DNA of 64,000 bases from Clostridiales bacterium (GCA_021199255.1 JAJQIK010000093.1:1-64000); one strand, 5' to 3'; positions 1 through 8,017 are shown, counted from the first letter of the stretch. The notes: generated by a model from the sequence alone, not told the origin. Program-made: numbers and translations.

Positions 1-29
1 AAAATAATTATATTGGAGGTACTTCTATT

Positions 30-1043
30 ATGATGAAAGACAGACTTATTAATGAAATTTTAACAACGATGAGTATATCGCTTAACAAAGAACAAATTTC
101 CCAACTTGCAGTAACCTTATCAGAAACTTTTAAAAATATTGATATTGTAGAGAATGAAACTAATAAAAATGATGTATTAGTGTTATCACAGGAAAACTAT
201 GTATTATTAAAAAGATTTTTTGTAAATAAAAAGTTAGACGGATTGTCCCAATCATCTATTAACGCATATAATTTTTGTATCAAGAAATTTTTAAACTTTA
301 TAGATTATAGAAATCTATGTAAGGTAGACACAAATTTAATAAGATTATTCTTATATAATTGTAAAAACACTTGTTCTAAAACAACAGTAGACAATTATAG
401 ACGGTACTTAAATTCTTTTTATCAATGGCTAGACAATGAAGGTTATGTAGATAAAAATCCATGTAAGAAAATTGCAAGAATTAAAGAACCTGAAAGACAT
501 AAACGATACTTTTCGGAATTGGAAATTGAAAAACTTAGGGACTCATGTAAAACAAAAAAAGAGATGGCATTAATTGACTTACTAATCTCTTCTGGAGTTC
601 GCATCGGCGAGATACCGACAATAAAAATTTCTAAAATAAATTGGGAGAATGGCTGTTTCAGTGTTATAGGGAAAGGTGATAAGGAACGTTATTGTTATAT
701 GAATGTAAGGGCGAAAAAACATATACAGGAATATTTAGAAGAAAGAATGGACAACGGAATAATTAGTGATTATTTATTTTGTCATAGTCGAAAACCATAT
801 GATTTACCACTTAGTAAAAGTTCAATTAATAAAACAATTAAAAATATTGGCAAACGATGTGGCGTAGAAGATATTCATGTACATGGTATTCGTACATATT
901 TTGCAACTAATTTATCGGATAAAGGTGTTCGTCCAGAAACAATACAATTATTAATGGGGCACGGTTCTTATTCAACAACCGTAAGATATTATTGTAAGCC
1001 AAATAATAATAATGCACAATATGTAGTATCAAAATTTTGTTAG
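30..1043 (+). CDS. Tyrosine recombinase / integrase (XerC/D-like)
   Basis: Site-specific tyrosine recombinase of 337 aa that cuts and rejoins DNA through a phosphotyrosine intermediate. An N-terminal SAM-like core-binding domain (about residues 50-150) precedes the catalytic domain (about 155-330). All six catalytic residues can be placed with XerD-like spacing: R191 (SSGVRIGE), K215, H285 and R288 (HGIR), H311 (LMGH) and Y320. A GGAGG motif sits 10 bases before the first of two adjacent ATGs. The gene is strongly AT-rich, unlike the flagellar genes to its right, so it was probably brought in by a phage or integrative element. Its stop lies 18 bases before the start of the tail-like gene, so the two are probably co-transcribed. 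It could instead be an invertase acting on the neighbouring tail gene. Confidence 0.93.
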   Translation: MMKDRLINEILTTMSISLNKEQISQLAVTLSETFKNIDIVENETNKNDVLVLSQENYVLLKRFFVNKKLDGLSQSSINAYNFCIKKFLNFIDYRNLCKVDTNLIRLFLYNCKNTCSKTTVDNYRRYLNSFYQWLDNEGYVDKNPCKKIARIKEPERHKRYFSELEIEKLRDSCKTKKEMALIDLLISSGVRIGEIPTIKISKINWENGCFSVIGKGDKERYCYMNVRAKKHIQEYLEERMDNGIISDYLFCHSRKPYDLPLSKSSINKTIKNIGKRCGVEDIHVHGIRTYFATNLSDKGVRPETIQLLMGHGSYSTTVRYYCKPNNNNAQYVVSKFC

Positions 1044-1061
1044 AAAGGAATGATTGGAAAT

Positions 1062-1877
1062 ATGAAAATAGATAAAATTATCTTTTTATCGGATAAAACT
1101 GAATATGTTTATAATGTAAATTTAAGTAAAGTTTCTGAACACGTGCTTAAAATAATTTTTGCAGACACAGATGAAATTCCCTCGCAGGAAATAATCTTAT
1201 CTGGTTTTAATGTATTAAATGAATATAACGGCAAAGTACAAGGGCAATATCCCAACCATACATCTTTGTTTAGGAATTATACATCGGACGATGAGTTAGA
1301 AGTATATGAATTATCAAATGATGGATCTGTGTATACAGAACCAGAACCTACACCAGAGACAGAGCCCGTGGTATATGTACCTACTTTGGAGGAAGTAAAA
1401 AGTTCTAAAATATATGAGTTATCTTCCGAATGTAATATGATGATAATTAATGGCGTTGATGTTGATATTGACGGTAAGACCGAACATTTTACATATGGTA
1501 TTGAAAGCGGTGACCAAGGCAATATTGACGATTTATTTAATTTGGCAGTAAGCACCGGGCTATCCCAGCCGTATCACTGTGATGATGGCAACTGTAAATT
1601 ATATACTGTAGAGCAAATTGTACAGCTTTATCTTGCACAAAAAGTTAATAAGACGCATCACACAACATATTTTAATCAATTAAAGAAATATATTAATGAT
1701 ATGGAAGATACAGATAGCGAAGAGACTAGCGTGTCAGACACCGTTAGCAACATTATTTACGGAGATGAATTAACAGGTGAATACCTCGAAACATATAATA
1801 CTATGATGGCGCAGGCACAACTTATCATTAATTCTATTCTTGAACAAGCTGGGGTTAGTGCGAATACGGGTGAATAA
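1062..1877 (+). CDS. Phage tail-associated protein with DUF4376-like domain
   Basis: Protein of 271 aa, read as a phage structural or tail-tip component rather than an enzyme. The N-terminal third is a small beta-rich region, followed by an acidic, proline/threonine/glutamate-rich linker (EPEPTPETEP). The region of about residues 105-210 follows the layout of DUF4376 tail domains: a short helix, a glycine, an aromatic-rich turn, a Q-x-N-I motif, a second turn and a closing helical pair with a histidine pair. No signal peptide or membrane segment is visible. I chose the ATG at 1062 because the AAGGA motif sits directly on the earlier in-frame ATG at 1050, which would add four residues. Base composition matches the integrase, so the pair belongs to one element. 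The family call is by eye. Confidence 0.6.
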   Translation: MKIDKIIFLSDKTEYVYNVNLSKVSEHVLKIIFADTDEIPSQEIILSGFNVLNEYNGKVQGQYPNHTSLFRNYTSDDELEVYELSNDGSVYTEPEPTPETEPVVYVPTLEEVKSSKIYELSSECNMMIINGVDVDIDGKTEHFTYGIESGDQGNIDDLFNLAVSTGLSQPYHCDDGNCKLYTVEQIVQLYLAQKVNKTHHTTYFNQLKKYINDMEDTDSEETSVSDTVSNIIYGDELTGEYLETYNTMMAQAQLIINSILEQAGVSANTGE

Positions 1878-2000
1878 TTTTTGTATACCAGAAATGAAGT
1901 TATTTTATAAGACTATTTATTATAACATTTTCACTACTTCAATATAATATCAAATTTGATATGGTAATAATTTTTTTGATAATCTACAGATAATAAAAAT

Positions 2001-2051
2001 AAAGGAACTATCGTCTCTCGAAATTTTATTCGTTTAAACGATAGTCCCTTT
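2001..2051 (+). terminator. Terminator-like hairpin after the phage genes
   Basis: Two 14-base arms (2001-2014 and 2038-2051) pair with one mismatch around a 23-base loop. The 3' arm ends in CCCTTT and is followed by an A/T stretch. The hairpin sits 124 bases after the tail-like gene and could end integrase/tail transcription. The long loop makes a classical terminator less certain. Confidence 0.45.
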
Positions 2052-2076
2052 ATAAATGTGTAAATAAGGATACCAT

Positions 2077-2204
2077 AATTTGCGTAAACTTCGCCGAAGG
2101 TAAGTCATTTTTGTTTTACGCAATTCCCTACGCAATTTCTACGCAAAACGATACGATAGTTTGCGATAGTTTATGATAGTTTGCTTAATTATATCATTTG
2201 ATAT
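2077..2204. repeat. Clustered short repeats, candidate integrase arm sites
   Basis: Short repeats are packed into 128 bases. TTGCGTAAA at 2080-2088 is inverted relative to TTTACGCAA at 2115-2123. TACGCAA recurs at 2117, 2129 and 2140. The decamers at 2154-2163, 2164-2173 and 2174-2183 are near-identical copies of CGATAGTTTG. A dyad ATATCA-TT-TGATAT follows at 2191-2204. Tyrosine integrases commonly use such arm-type repeats beside the crossover core. No direct repeat marking the other attachment end can be tested because that end is outside the window. Confidence 0.5.
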
Positions 2205-2205
2205 G

Positions 2206-2239
2206 AAAACCGCCTAAAATAGCCTATTTGCTAGGTTTT
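2206..2239 (-). terminator. Possible tsf terminator
   Basis: On the minus strand, AAAACC (2239-2234) can pair with GGTTTT (2211-2206). An inner TAGC/GCTA stem and an 8-base bulge complete the hairpin, which ends in four T. It lies 37 bases past the tsf stop. It is imperfect and may have been reshaped by integration of the neighbouring element. Confidence 0.4.
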
Positions 2240-2275
2240 ATTGGGGTGCTTTTCCAAAGCCCTATAAAAACTAAA

Positions 2276-3208
2276 TTAAAGCATCTGCTTTGCAACTTCC
2301 TCAGCAAAGTTCTCTTCCTTCTTCTCAAGACCCTCGCCTGTCTCAAAGCGGACAAATTTCTTAATGGAAAGGTTCGCGTTATTCTCCTTAGCGACCTGCT
2401 CAATATACTTCGCTACGGACTGCTTTCCGTCTTCCGCTTTCACATATACCTGCTCTAACAGACATACTTCCTTCAGCTCTTTGTTCAGACGGCCGTTGAT
2501 CGCGCCCTCGATCACCTTTTCAGGCTTGCCTGCCATCTTGGGATCATTCTTGATCTGCTCGGCAATAATCTCTTTCTCATGAGCCTTGTATTCCTCGGAT
2601 ACTTCCTCTGTGGACACGTACTTAGGATACAGAGCCGCTACCTGCATGGCAATATTCGTAAGAGCCTCTTTTACAGCGTCGTTCACAACATCTGTGGCTG
2701 CCTCTACGATAACGCCGATTCTGCCGCCGCCATGTACATAAGATACCGCGCAGCCTTCCTCAGCCACTACCTTCTCAAATCTTCTGATGCTCAAATTCTC
2801 ACCGATAACGGCAATTTTATCGACCAGAGCGTCCTTGACCGTCTTAGAAGAATCCAAATGCCAGCTCTCTGCCAGAAAAGCGTCCATATCCGCCGCGTCA
2901 GACTCTACAGCCTGGCTGGCAACTGCTTCCACATATGCCTGGAAATCCGCATTCTTAGCCACGAAGTCCGTCTCAGAGTTCACCTCCACTACCGCTGCGG
3001 TTTTCTCATCTTTTACTGCCACACGGCACAGGCCTTCTGCGGCGATTCTGCCGGCTTTCTTCTCAGCCTTAGCCTGTCCGTTCTTTCTTAAATATTCTAC
3101 CGCTGCATCCATATCGCCGTTGGTCTCATTCAGAGCCTTCTTGCAATCCATCATACCTGCACCGGTCATTTCTCTTAATTCTTTAACCATTGCTGCTGTG
3201 ATAGCCAT
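2276..3208 (-). CDS. tsf: Elongation factor Ts
   Basis: Guanine nucleotide exchange factor of 310 aa that recycles EF-Tu-GDP to EF-Tu-GTP in translation. The N-terminal UBA-like helical domain and the family signature TGAGMMDCKKAL lie at about residues 16-27, and SETDFVAKN, which contacts EF-Tu, lies near residue 80. Length is normal for the family. I chose ATG at 3208 because GGAGGG stands eight bases before it and MAIT is the usual EF-Ts beginning; an upstream in-frame start would add five residues. It follows rpsB by 26 bases, the classic rpsB-tsf pair. Its 3' end borders the mobile element, but the reading frame looks intact. Confidence 0.97.
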   Translation of the reverse strand: MAITAAMVKELREMTGAGMMDCKKALNETNGDMDAAVEYLRKNGQAKAEKKAGRIAAEGLCRVAVKDEKTAAVVEVNSETDFVAKNADFQAYVEAVASQAVESDAADMDAFLAESWHLDSSKTVKDALVDKIAVIGENLSIRRFEKVVAEEGCAVSYVHGGGRIGVIVEAATDVVNDAVKEALTNIAMQVAALYPKYVSTEEVSEEYKAHEKEIIAEQIKNDPKMAGKPEKVIEGAINGRLNKELKEVCLLEQVYVKAEDGKQSVAKYIEQVAKENNANLSIKKFVRFETGEGLEKKEENFAEEVAKQML

Positions 3209-3234
3209 TGTTGTTCCCTCCATCTATCTGATTC

Positions 3235-3981
3235 TTAAGCCTCTTCTTCGTCCGTCTCCTCGATCTTCTCTGCTTCCGCCTCATCTACATAGTTCTCAGC
3301 GCCCTGATTAGCCTCGATAACGGCGTCCGCCATCTTGGAAACAATCAGCTTAACGGCTCTGATCGCGTCGTCATTGCCGGGAATGATATAATCCAGTTCT
3401 TCCGGGTCGCAGTTGGTATCGCCGATACCGATCAGCGTAATCCCTAACGTATGGGCTTCCTGAACGCAGATTCTTTCTTTCTTAGGGTCTACTACGAAGA
3501 TACAGTCGGGGATTCTTGTCATGTTCTTGATACCGCCTAAGTTCTTCTCCAGCTTCTCCCACTCTTTCTTAATCTTGATTACTTCCTTCTTGGGAAGCAC
3601 TTCAAAGGTGCCGTCCTCAGACATCGTCTCGATTGCTTTTAATCTGTCGATTCTGGACTGAATGGTCTTGAAGTTGGTAAGCATACCGCCTAACCATCTC
3701 TCATTGACATAATACATACCGCAGCGCTCGGCCTCTGTCTTCACAGCGTCCTGAGCCTGTTTCTTGGTTCCCACGAAAAGGATCGTGCCGCCCTGGGAAG
3801 CTACATCAAATACCGCTTTGTAAGCCTCGTCTACCTTGCCTACGGATTTCTGTAAGTCGATAATGTGGATACCGTTTCTCTCTGTGAAGATATAAGGAGC
3901 CATCTTAGGGTTCCATCTTCTTGTCTGATGTCCGAAATGAACACCTGCTTCCAGTAACTGCTTCATTGAAATAACGCTCAT
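3235..3981 (-). CDS. rpsB: 30S ribosomal protein S2
   Basis: Ribosomal protein S2, 248 aa, assembles late into the 30S subunit near the S1 and mRNA exit region. The opening [19 protein letters not shown] and the segment [13 protein letters not shown] are hallmark S2 sequences. The C-terminus is acidic and E/A-rich, as often seen in Clostridia. The start at 3981 is set by a GGAGGT motif seven to eight bases upstream; a longer in-frame opening to 4059 would translate leader RNA and lacks S2 character. The gene has its own promoter and a structured leader of about 145 bases. It is co-transcribed with tsf. Confidence 0.97.
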   Translation of the reverse strand: MSVISMKQLLEAGVHFGHQTRRWNPKMAPYIFTERNGIHIIDLQKSVGKVDEAYKAVFDVASQGGTILFVGTKKQAQDAVKTEAERCGMYYVNERWLGGMLTNFKTIQSRIDRLKAIETMSEDGTFEVLPKKEVIKIKKEWEKLEKNLGGIKNMTRIPDCIFVVDPKKERICVQEAHTLGITLIGIGDTNCDPEELDYIIPGNDDAIRAVKLIVSKMADAVIEANQGAENYVDEAEAEKIEETDEEEA

Positions 3982-4128
3982 TGTTCTACCTCCATTTGGT
4001 TGATTGTCTACCATATGCCTTTCGCATCCTGCCACCTCAGCGTCACGAGGCACCGGCATATGCTGGGCATATGTGATTACTTGTTTCGTCCCGGTTCAAT
4101 AACCGGAATATGTGCACACGCACACTCA
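3982..4128 (-). promoter_or_regulatory. Structured rpsB leader RNA
   Basis: The untranslated leader of about 145 bases carries three CATATG boxes. On the plus strand CATATGCC at 4012-4019 can pair with either GGCATATG at 4055-4062 or GGCATATG at 4066-4073, which gives mutually exclusive stems. Inside lies a smaller hairpin built on CCTC/GAGG (4035-4038 with 4047-4050). S2 autoregulation through the rpsB leader is established in gammaproteobacteria. That this leader binds S2 is inference. Confidence 0.5.
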
Positions 4129-4131
4129 GAT

Positions 4132-4160
4132 ACTATAACATAAAAAAATCCCCCGCGCAA
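4132..4160 (-). promoter_or_regulatory. rpsB promoter (sigma-A type)
   Basis: On the minus strand TTGCGC (4160-4155) and TATAGT (4137-4132) are separated by 17 bases. The -35 element lies inside the terminator hairpin of the upstream gene, so the site both ends one transcript and begins the next. Predicted transcription start is near 4125. Confidence 0.6.
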
Positions 4161-4170
4161 GAGGGATTTT
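4142..4170 (-). terminator. Terminator of the fla/che cluster
   Basis: On the minus strand AAAATCCC (4170-4163) pairs with GGGATTTT (4152-4145) around a 10-base loop, followed by a run of seven T. It stands 28 bases past the last gene of the flagellar cluster and separates it from rpsB. Confidence 0.8.
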
Positions 4171-4197
4171 CTTCACTCGGCATTTACTATTCGCCAT

Positions 4198-4857
4198 TTA
4201 CTCGGCTCCCGTAACAATACGGGCAATCTGCTCGTCGCTGGCATCTGCCGGAATGGAAAAAGTACCTGTCCTGAGCTTCTTATCATACCCGTTCTGGCAG
4301 AGGTATGTGTCGAAATTTTCTGCGGAGGTCACCACTCCTGCATCTGCCAGCTTCTTTGCCACCGTATAGGAGCCGTCTCCGTTCGTTACCGTGATGGTCT
4401 TTACCGCCGCGGAGGTAATATCCGCCGCAGCGGTCTCCTCCGACGCTTCTGTAATCTCTTCCTCTGCGGCGCTTCCGGCAGCGGCGTCCCCGCCTGTCTC
4501 GTCCTGAACCGCTGCCGCCTCATTCCCGCTTTCCTCCTCCAAATCCGAAGCTGCGGTACTGCTTTCCGCAGCATCTTCAGCGCTTTCCTCGTCCTCTTTC
4601 TCCGCTGCGCTGTCCCCGGCAGTATCTCCGGCAGCTTCTCCTGCGGTATCCTCAGTGTCCGCAGCGTCGCTCTCCGCGTCCTCTGCAGCGGCTTCCTCCT
4701 CCGACAAAAGCGTATTCTCTACCATGCCCAGTTCTTTGGCTCTGGCGATAACCTCTTCATCTGTCATAGTCTGTTTGCCGGGCAGCGCTATTCCCATGAT
4801 AATCGCGGTCACCAGAATACCGATACCCAGACCGCGCAAATAATATTTCCGCTCCAT
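4198..4857 (-). CDS. Membrane-anchored protein with MltG/YceG-like C-terminal domain
   Basis: Protein of about 219 aa with one N-terminal membrane helix (GLGIGILVTAIIMGIAL), a long acidic Ala/Glu/Asp-rich low-complexity linker (about residues 50-150) and a C-terminal domain of about 70 residues. That domain resembles the LysM-like subdomain of endolytic transglycosylase MltG: VTNGDGSYTVAKKLADAGVV, a FDTYL segment, then RTGTFSIP. The catalytic YceG domain is absent, so it is probably not an active lytic enzyme and more likely binds the cell wall. The start is uncertain: an in-frame ATG at 4869 has AAAGG only one base away, while ATG at 4857 begins MERKYYLRG and is better spaced. It is the last gene of the flagellar cluster and is followed by a strong terminator. 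Confidence 0.6.
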   Translation of the reverse strand: MERKYYLRGLGIGILVTAIIMGIALPGKQTMTDEEVIARAKELGMVENTLLSEEEAAAEDAESDAADTEDTAGEAAGDTAGDSAAEKEDEESAEDAAESSTAASDLEEESGNEAAAVQDETGGDAAAGSAAEEEITEASEETAAADITSAAVKTITVTNGDGSYTVAKKLADAGVVTSAENFDTYLCQNGYDKKLRTGTFSIPADASDEQIARIVTGAE

Positions 4858-4877
4858 ATCGTTCTTCATGCCTTTCT

Positions 4878-6047
4878 TTACATACCTTCGAACAAATCGA
4901 TTACCAGCTTCACTTCTCCCAGTCCCAGTCCCAGCTCTTTGGCAATCGCCATATTGGATTTGCCGGCCTTATGAAGCTCCAGGATTCTCTCATTGCTGTT
5001 CCGGCTATTGTCTTTATCCTTGGCAAATCGAATATTGACGCCGTAGGCATCTTCAGAAGCGCTCTCTTTCTTAGAAGCCCTCCTGGCTCTGGGTTTCCTC
5101 TTAGGCTCCGCCGGTTCTTCCGTTTTCGGAGCGAAAATCCCCATTTCCGCAAAAGCCTCGCCGGCGGATACGTCATGCTCCTGCGCCACATAATCTCCGC
5201 CCGGCTGGTGAATAATCTCCACTCTCTTGGGCAAAATCGGGGTAAAGTCAACCTGCTCTTCCTCCGGCGGCATTTCTGTTCCAGACGCCTCCTCCTCAGG
5301 ACTCTTCCCTTCCTCTGTCTTCACGGGAGGCTTTTCCTCGTTTTCATAAAGCATCAGGCTCTGTACTTCTTCCACTACTTCGGCACGATAGGGCTTCCCG
5401 TCGTGAAGCGATTCCAGATCGATGGCTCCGTTGGCAATCTCCGTCACGGACTGCATCGCAGCCTGTACGGCTTCCCTGGCTTCGTCCGCCGTGGTCTGGA
5501 CGGCTTTCACATTCTCAGCGGCGTCCTGGGCGGCGGCCGTCGCTTCCTTTGCCAGATCAACGGCCTCATTGGCCGCGTCCTCGGCGCTCTTCACCTTCTG
5601 CGCCGCCTCATTCGCCGTAATCTCCGCGTCCTTTACCGTCTGTCTGATCCCATCGGCGGCCTGCGTAGCTTCATTGATCGTAGACATCAGGTTATCATGC
5701 TTATCGTTAAGCATATCATAGAGGAAAACCACTTCCTTATGGTTTTTATGAATCTCCTCCAGCACCGTGTCCGAATATTCGTTAACCGCCATGATTTTTT
5801 CATTTGTCACGCGTTCCATCGCGCGTTCCGCTTTCTCGATCGCATAATGAACCGTTTCGTCCACAAGATCGGAAATCCTGTCCCTGACATTCTCGATTTC
5901 ACCCGCCACCATCTTTCTGACCTCGTCCTCACTGATCAGTTGGACTTCCTCGTCCAGATCCTTTTTTCTGGCGGGCATCAGATATCCCAGTAAAAAAATG
6001 GCCACTCCTATAATAATCAGAACAATCTCTGTCGCGCTCATGTCCAT
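4878..6047 (-). CDS. DUF6115-type membrane-anchored coiled-coil protein
   Basis: Protein of 389 aa. One N-terminal membrane helix (residues 5-21, EIVLIIIGVAIFLLGYL) is followed by a long coiled coil to about residue 205 with Ala-rich repeats (AAQDAAENVKAVQTTADEA), an acidic/proline linker, a basic patch (KRKPRARRASKK) and a C-terminal helix-turn-helix-like segment (ILELHKAGKSNMAIAKELG, then LGEVKLVIDLF). That C-terminus is the DUF6115 pattern as I know it. The topology and position downstream of the sigma-28 gene recall SwrB of Bacillus subtilis, a flagellar assembly checkpoint; this link is inference. I chose ATG at 6047, with AAAGG six bases upstream; the longer form adds five residues. Confidence 0.65.
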   Translation of the reverse strand: MDMSATEIVLIIIGVAIFLLGYLMPARKKDLDEEVQLISEDEVRKMVAGEIENVRDRISDLVDETVHYAIEKAERAMERVTNEKIMAVNEYSDTVLEEIHKNHKEVVFLYDMLNDKHDNLMSTINEATQAADGIRQTVKDAEITANEAAQKVKSAEDAANEAVDLAKEATAAAQDAAENVKAVQTTADEAREAVQAAMQSVTEIANGAIDLESLHDGKPYRAEVVEEVQSLMLYENEEKPPVKTEEGKSPEEEASGTEMPPEEEQVDFTPILPKRVEIIHQPGGDYVAQEHDVSAGEAFAEMGIFAPKTEEPAEPKRKPRARRASKKESASEDAYGVNIRFAKDKDNSRNSNERILELHKAGKSNMAIAKELGLGLGEVKLVIDLFEGM

Positions 6048-6069
6048 ACCATGCCTTTCCAAGTATATC

Positions 6070-6384
6070 CTATAAAGAGAGATCTACATTGCCTATTCCC
6101 TTAAGAAACACCTTGCCATCTTCCTGCTTCTTCTCTCTCCTGCCTTTTCCCCCGTCGCCATGGTATTCGTTGCTGCCTTTATCTTTGGCGTCGAACTTAC
6201 GCTCATGGTATTCCGGCTGTTCTCCCTGATTGACCCTGTTGACCTGACGTTCCACCTGTCTGGTCATCTGCTGTCCCACATTCGCCTGCTCCACCATGCC
6301 TCTGGTATCTTCCTGATGCTTGATTGTTGTAAAATCCTGGGCTCTGGTGATCTGTCCCTGCATTTCCACAAATCCTATCGCCAT
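6070..6384 (-). CDS. Conserved small flagellar-cluster protein, function unknown
   Basis: Small hydrophilic protein of 104 aa that I do not recognise from a named family. It opens MAIGFVEMQGQITRAQDFTTIKH, followed by a glutamine-rich helical region (QMTRQVERQVNRVNQGEQ) and a strongly charged Lys/Glu/Gly tail, then a short hydrophobic end (VFLKGIGNVDLSL). No signal peptide or membrane helix is seen, so it is probably cytosolic. AGAGGG stands nine bases before ATG at 6384; the earlier ATG at 6393 is too close to it. It sits between fapA and the DUF6115 gene in the same direction with short gaps, so it is almost certainly expressed with the flagellar genes. Confidence 0.7.
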   Translation of the reverse strand: MAIGFVEMQGQITRAQDFTTIKHQEDTRGMVEQANVGQQMTRQVERQVNRVNQGEQPEYHERKFDAKDKGSNEYHGDGGKGRREKKQEDGKVFLKGIGNVDLSL

Positions 6385-6427
6385 ACTCGCCATCCCTCTT
6401 ATTATAACATTACGCCCGTAATTTATT

Positions 6428-8017
6428 CTACAAGGGCGCCATTTTCACATCGCCGCGTTCCCGCACAAACCTGCAGTAATGGGCGTCCTTCTGTACCACC
6501 ATGGATACGTCCCCGATACAGATTTTAGTGCCCGCATATACCATGCCCTTGACTCTGACCGCCGTATCCGCCGTGCCGTTTACATTCTTCTGCAGCGCTT
6601 CCAGTTCCGCTGTCGCCGTCTCGATGGCCTCGGTCTTCTGTTTATTGGCCAATACCAGCGACTGAATATATTTCAGTTGTTCCGGGGTAAGCTTCACCCC
6701 CTGCGCCAGCTTCTGCTTTGTGGAGAGCAAAATGGGCTGGACAGACTGCAGGGTCTTGCGATCCTCCTCTATCTGATTCTGGATCTGCGCAATCCGATCC
6801 TTGATTCCGGGGTCTGCTCCCACCTCCACCACGGTATCCGCCCCCATGGCGGAGCCCAATGTTTTAACGTTAATGCTTCCCGTAGCGCAGACCCTTCCTC
6901 CGGTAATAAACCCGCGCCTGCCGTCCACATTCACCTCTTCGCCTGCCGTAACCTGACTGTGCAGGATAGATTCGGAGGACACGTAGCCCTTGGCCTGGGC
7001 GGTAACATTCTCCAAAAATTTGGCGATAATATTGCCCTCGGCCTGCAGACTTCCCTTACCCATGCCGTTCATGCCCCTGACAATCACAATATTGCCGCCA
7101 GCCCACAGGGAAGCGCCCTCTACCACGCCTTTTACCAGAATATCGCCCTGCGCCCTGACTACGAAATTGGTTCCCACATTGCCGTTAATCTGCACGTTGC
7201 CTTCATAATCTATATTTCCGGTAGAATTGTCTACATTTTCTACCACAAGCACATCTGATACAAATACCGTGCCTTCTACCAGCTCCACATGCCCGTCTAC
7301 CTGGGACGTCAGCGTTGTCCCATCCTCGGAGAGCTCTATATTGTTGCCATATTTCAGCACCGTCTTTTTGACGTCAGCCGGGCGGAGCCTTTCTCCATAG
7401 AGGGTTTCTCCCGGCGTCCCCGGCTCCTCCGGGTGCAATACAGCCAGCACGTCGCCCTTCGCGCAGTGGTTTAAAATATTTAAACTGAAGAAATCCACAC
7501 TTCCGTCTTCCTTTAATGTGGGTTTTGCTTTTTTATCGGTATTAAATTTATATTCAATATAAGCGTCCCTGCCCTGCAGCGGCAAAACGCCCTCCGCTAT
7601 CAGGATATCCTCGCAGTATTCTCTGTGTTGAAAGAACCGCTCGACGGCGTCCCTCTTGACGCCGCAGCGGATTCCCCTGGCTTCCAGATCCCGTATCATT
7701 TCCTCCGGGGTCATGTTGGCGCCGCCGGAAGAGGCCGCGTAAAACTTCGCGTAAGCCTTCATCTTATCCGGCGTAACCGTCAGCTTATAACATTCCCTTT
7801 CCTCCAGTCTGGTATCGTATTCCAGCACCAGCACTGTCTCTTCCTTTTCCGCCGCCGCTACCGCATTCTTGAGCGTAGGCAGATCGCAGGCATAATCCTT
7901 CATCGTCAAGTATTCGATCACATCGTTCAGACGAATCGCGCTGCCGCCCTCTGTAGGCGGTATCAGCTTTATGCCGGTTTTACCCTTTTCCATCACCAAT
8001 CTGAAATACCCGTTCAT
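6428..8017 (-). CDS. fapA: FapA family protein (DUF342)
   Basis: Protein of 529 aa of the FapA/DUF342 family, found beside flagellar or polymer-forming genes in many Firmicutes. The N-terminal part (to about residue 170) is mixed alpha/beta. The centre (about 170-410) is a beta-helix with repeated turns such as GNVQINGNVGTNFVVRAQGDILVKG and GGNIVIVRGMNGMGKG. A coiled coil (about 415-490) and a short final beta segment follow. No membrane segment is visible. Its exact job is unknown; a scaffold role at the membrane or flagellar pole is suggested by the family. It starts at 8017, nine bases after the fliA stop, so the two are coupled. Confidence 0.85.
   Translation of the reverse strand: MNGYFRLVMEKGKTGIKLIPPTEGGSAIRLNDVIEYLTMKDYACDLPTLKNAVAAAEKEETVLVLEYDTRLEERECYKLTVTPDKMKAYAKFYAASSGGANMTPEEMIRDLEARGIRCGVKRDAVERFFQHREYCEDILIAEGVLPLQGRDAYIEYKFNTDKKAKPTLKEDGSVDFFSLNILNHCAKGDVLAVLHPEEPGTPGETLYGERLRPADVKKTVLKYGNNIELSEDGTTLTSQVDGHVELVEGTVFVSDVLVVENVDNSTGNIDYEGNVQINGNVGTNFVVRAQGDILVKGVVEGASLWAGGNIVIVRGMNGMGKGSLQAEGNIIAKFLENVTAQAKGYVSSESILHSQVTAGEEVNVDGRRGFITGGRVCATGSINVKTLGSAMGADTVVEVGADPGIKDRIAQIQNQIEEDRKTLQSVQPILLSTKQKLAQGVKLTPEQLKYIQSLVLANKQKTEAIETATAELEALQKNVNGTADTAVRVKGMVYAGTKICIGDVSMVVQKDAHYCRFVRERGDVKMAPL

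Larger units (their letters stand above)
1878..2275. other. Non-coding end of the mobile element
   Basis: This 398-base AT-rich gap holds no convincing gene. It contains a 16-base palindrome (1947-1962), a terminator-like hairpin (2001-2051), an inverted TTGCGTAAA/TTTACGCAA pair, three TACGCAA copies, three tandem CGATAGTTT-type decamers (2154-2183), a related ATATCA/TGATAT dyad (2191-2204) and a weak terminator for tsf (2206-2239). The arrangement resembles the arm region of a phage attachment site. The element-chromosome junction probably lies between about 2184 and 2275. Confidence 0.55.

Noticed and set aside
2228-2458. Plus-strand small open frame across the element junction
   Set aside because: It overlaps the end of tsf antisense, has no ribosome binding site and no recognisable domain.
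4971-5993. Plus-strand open frame of 340 codons
   Set aside because: It is the antisense shadow of the DUF6115 coiled-coil gene.
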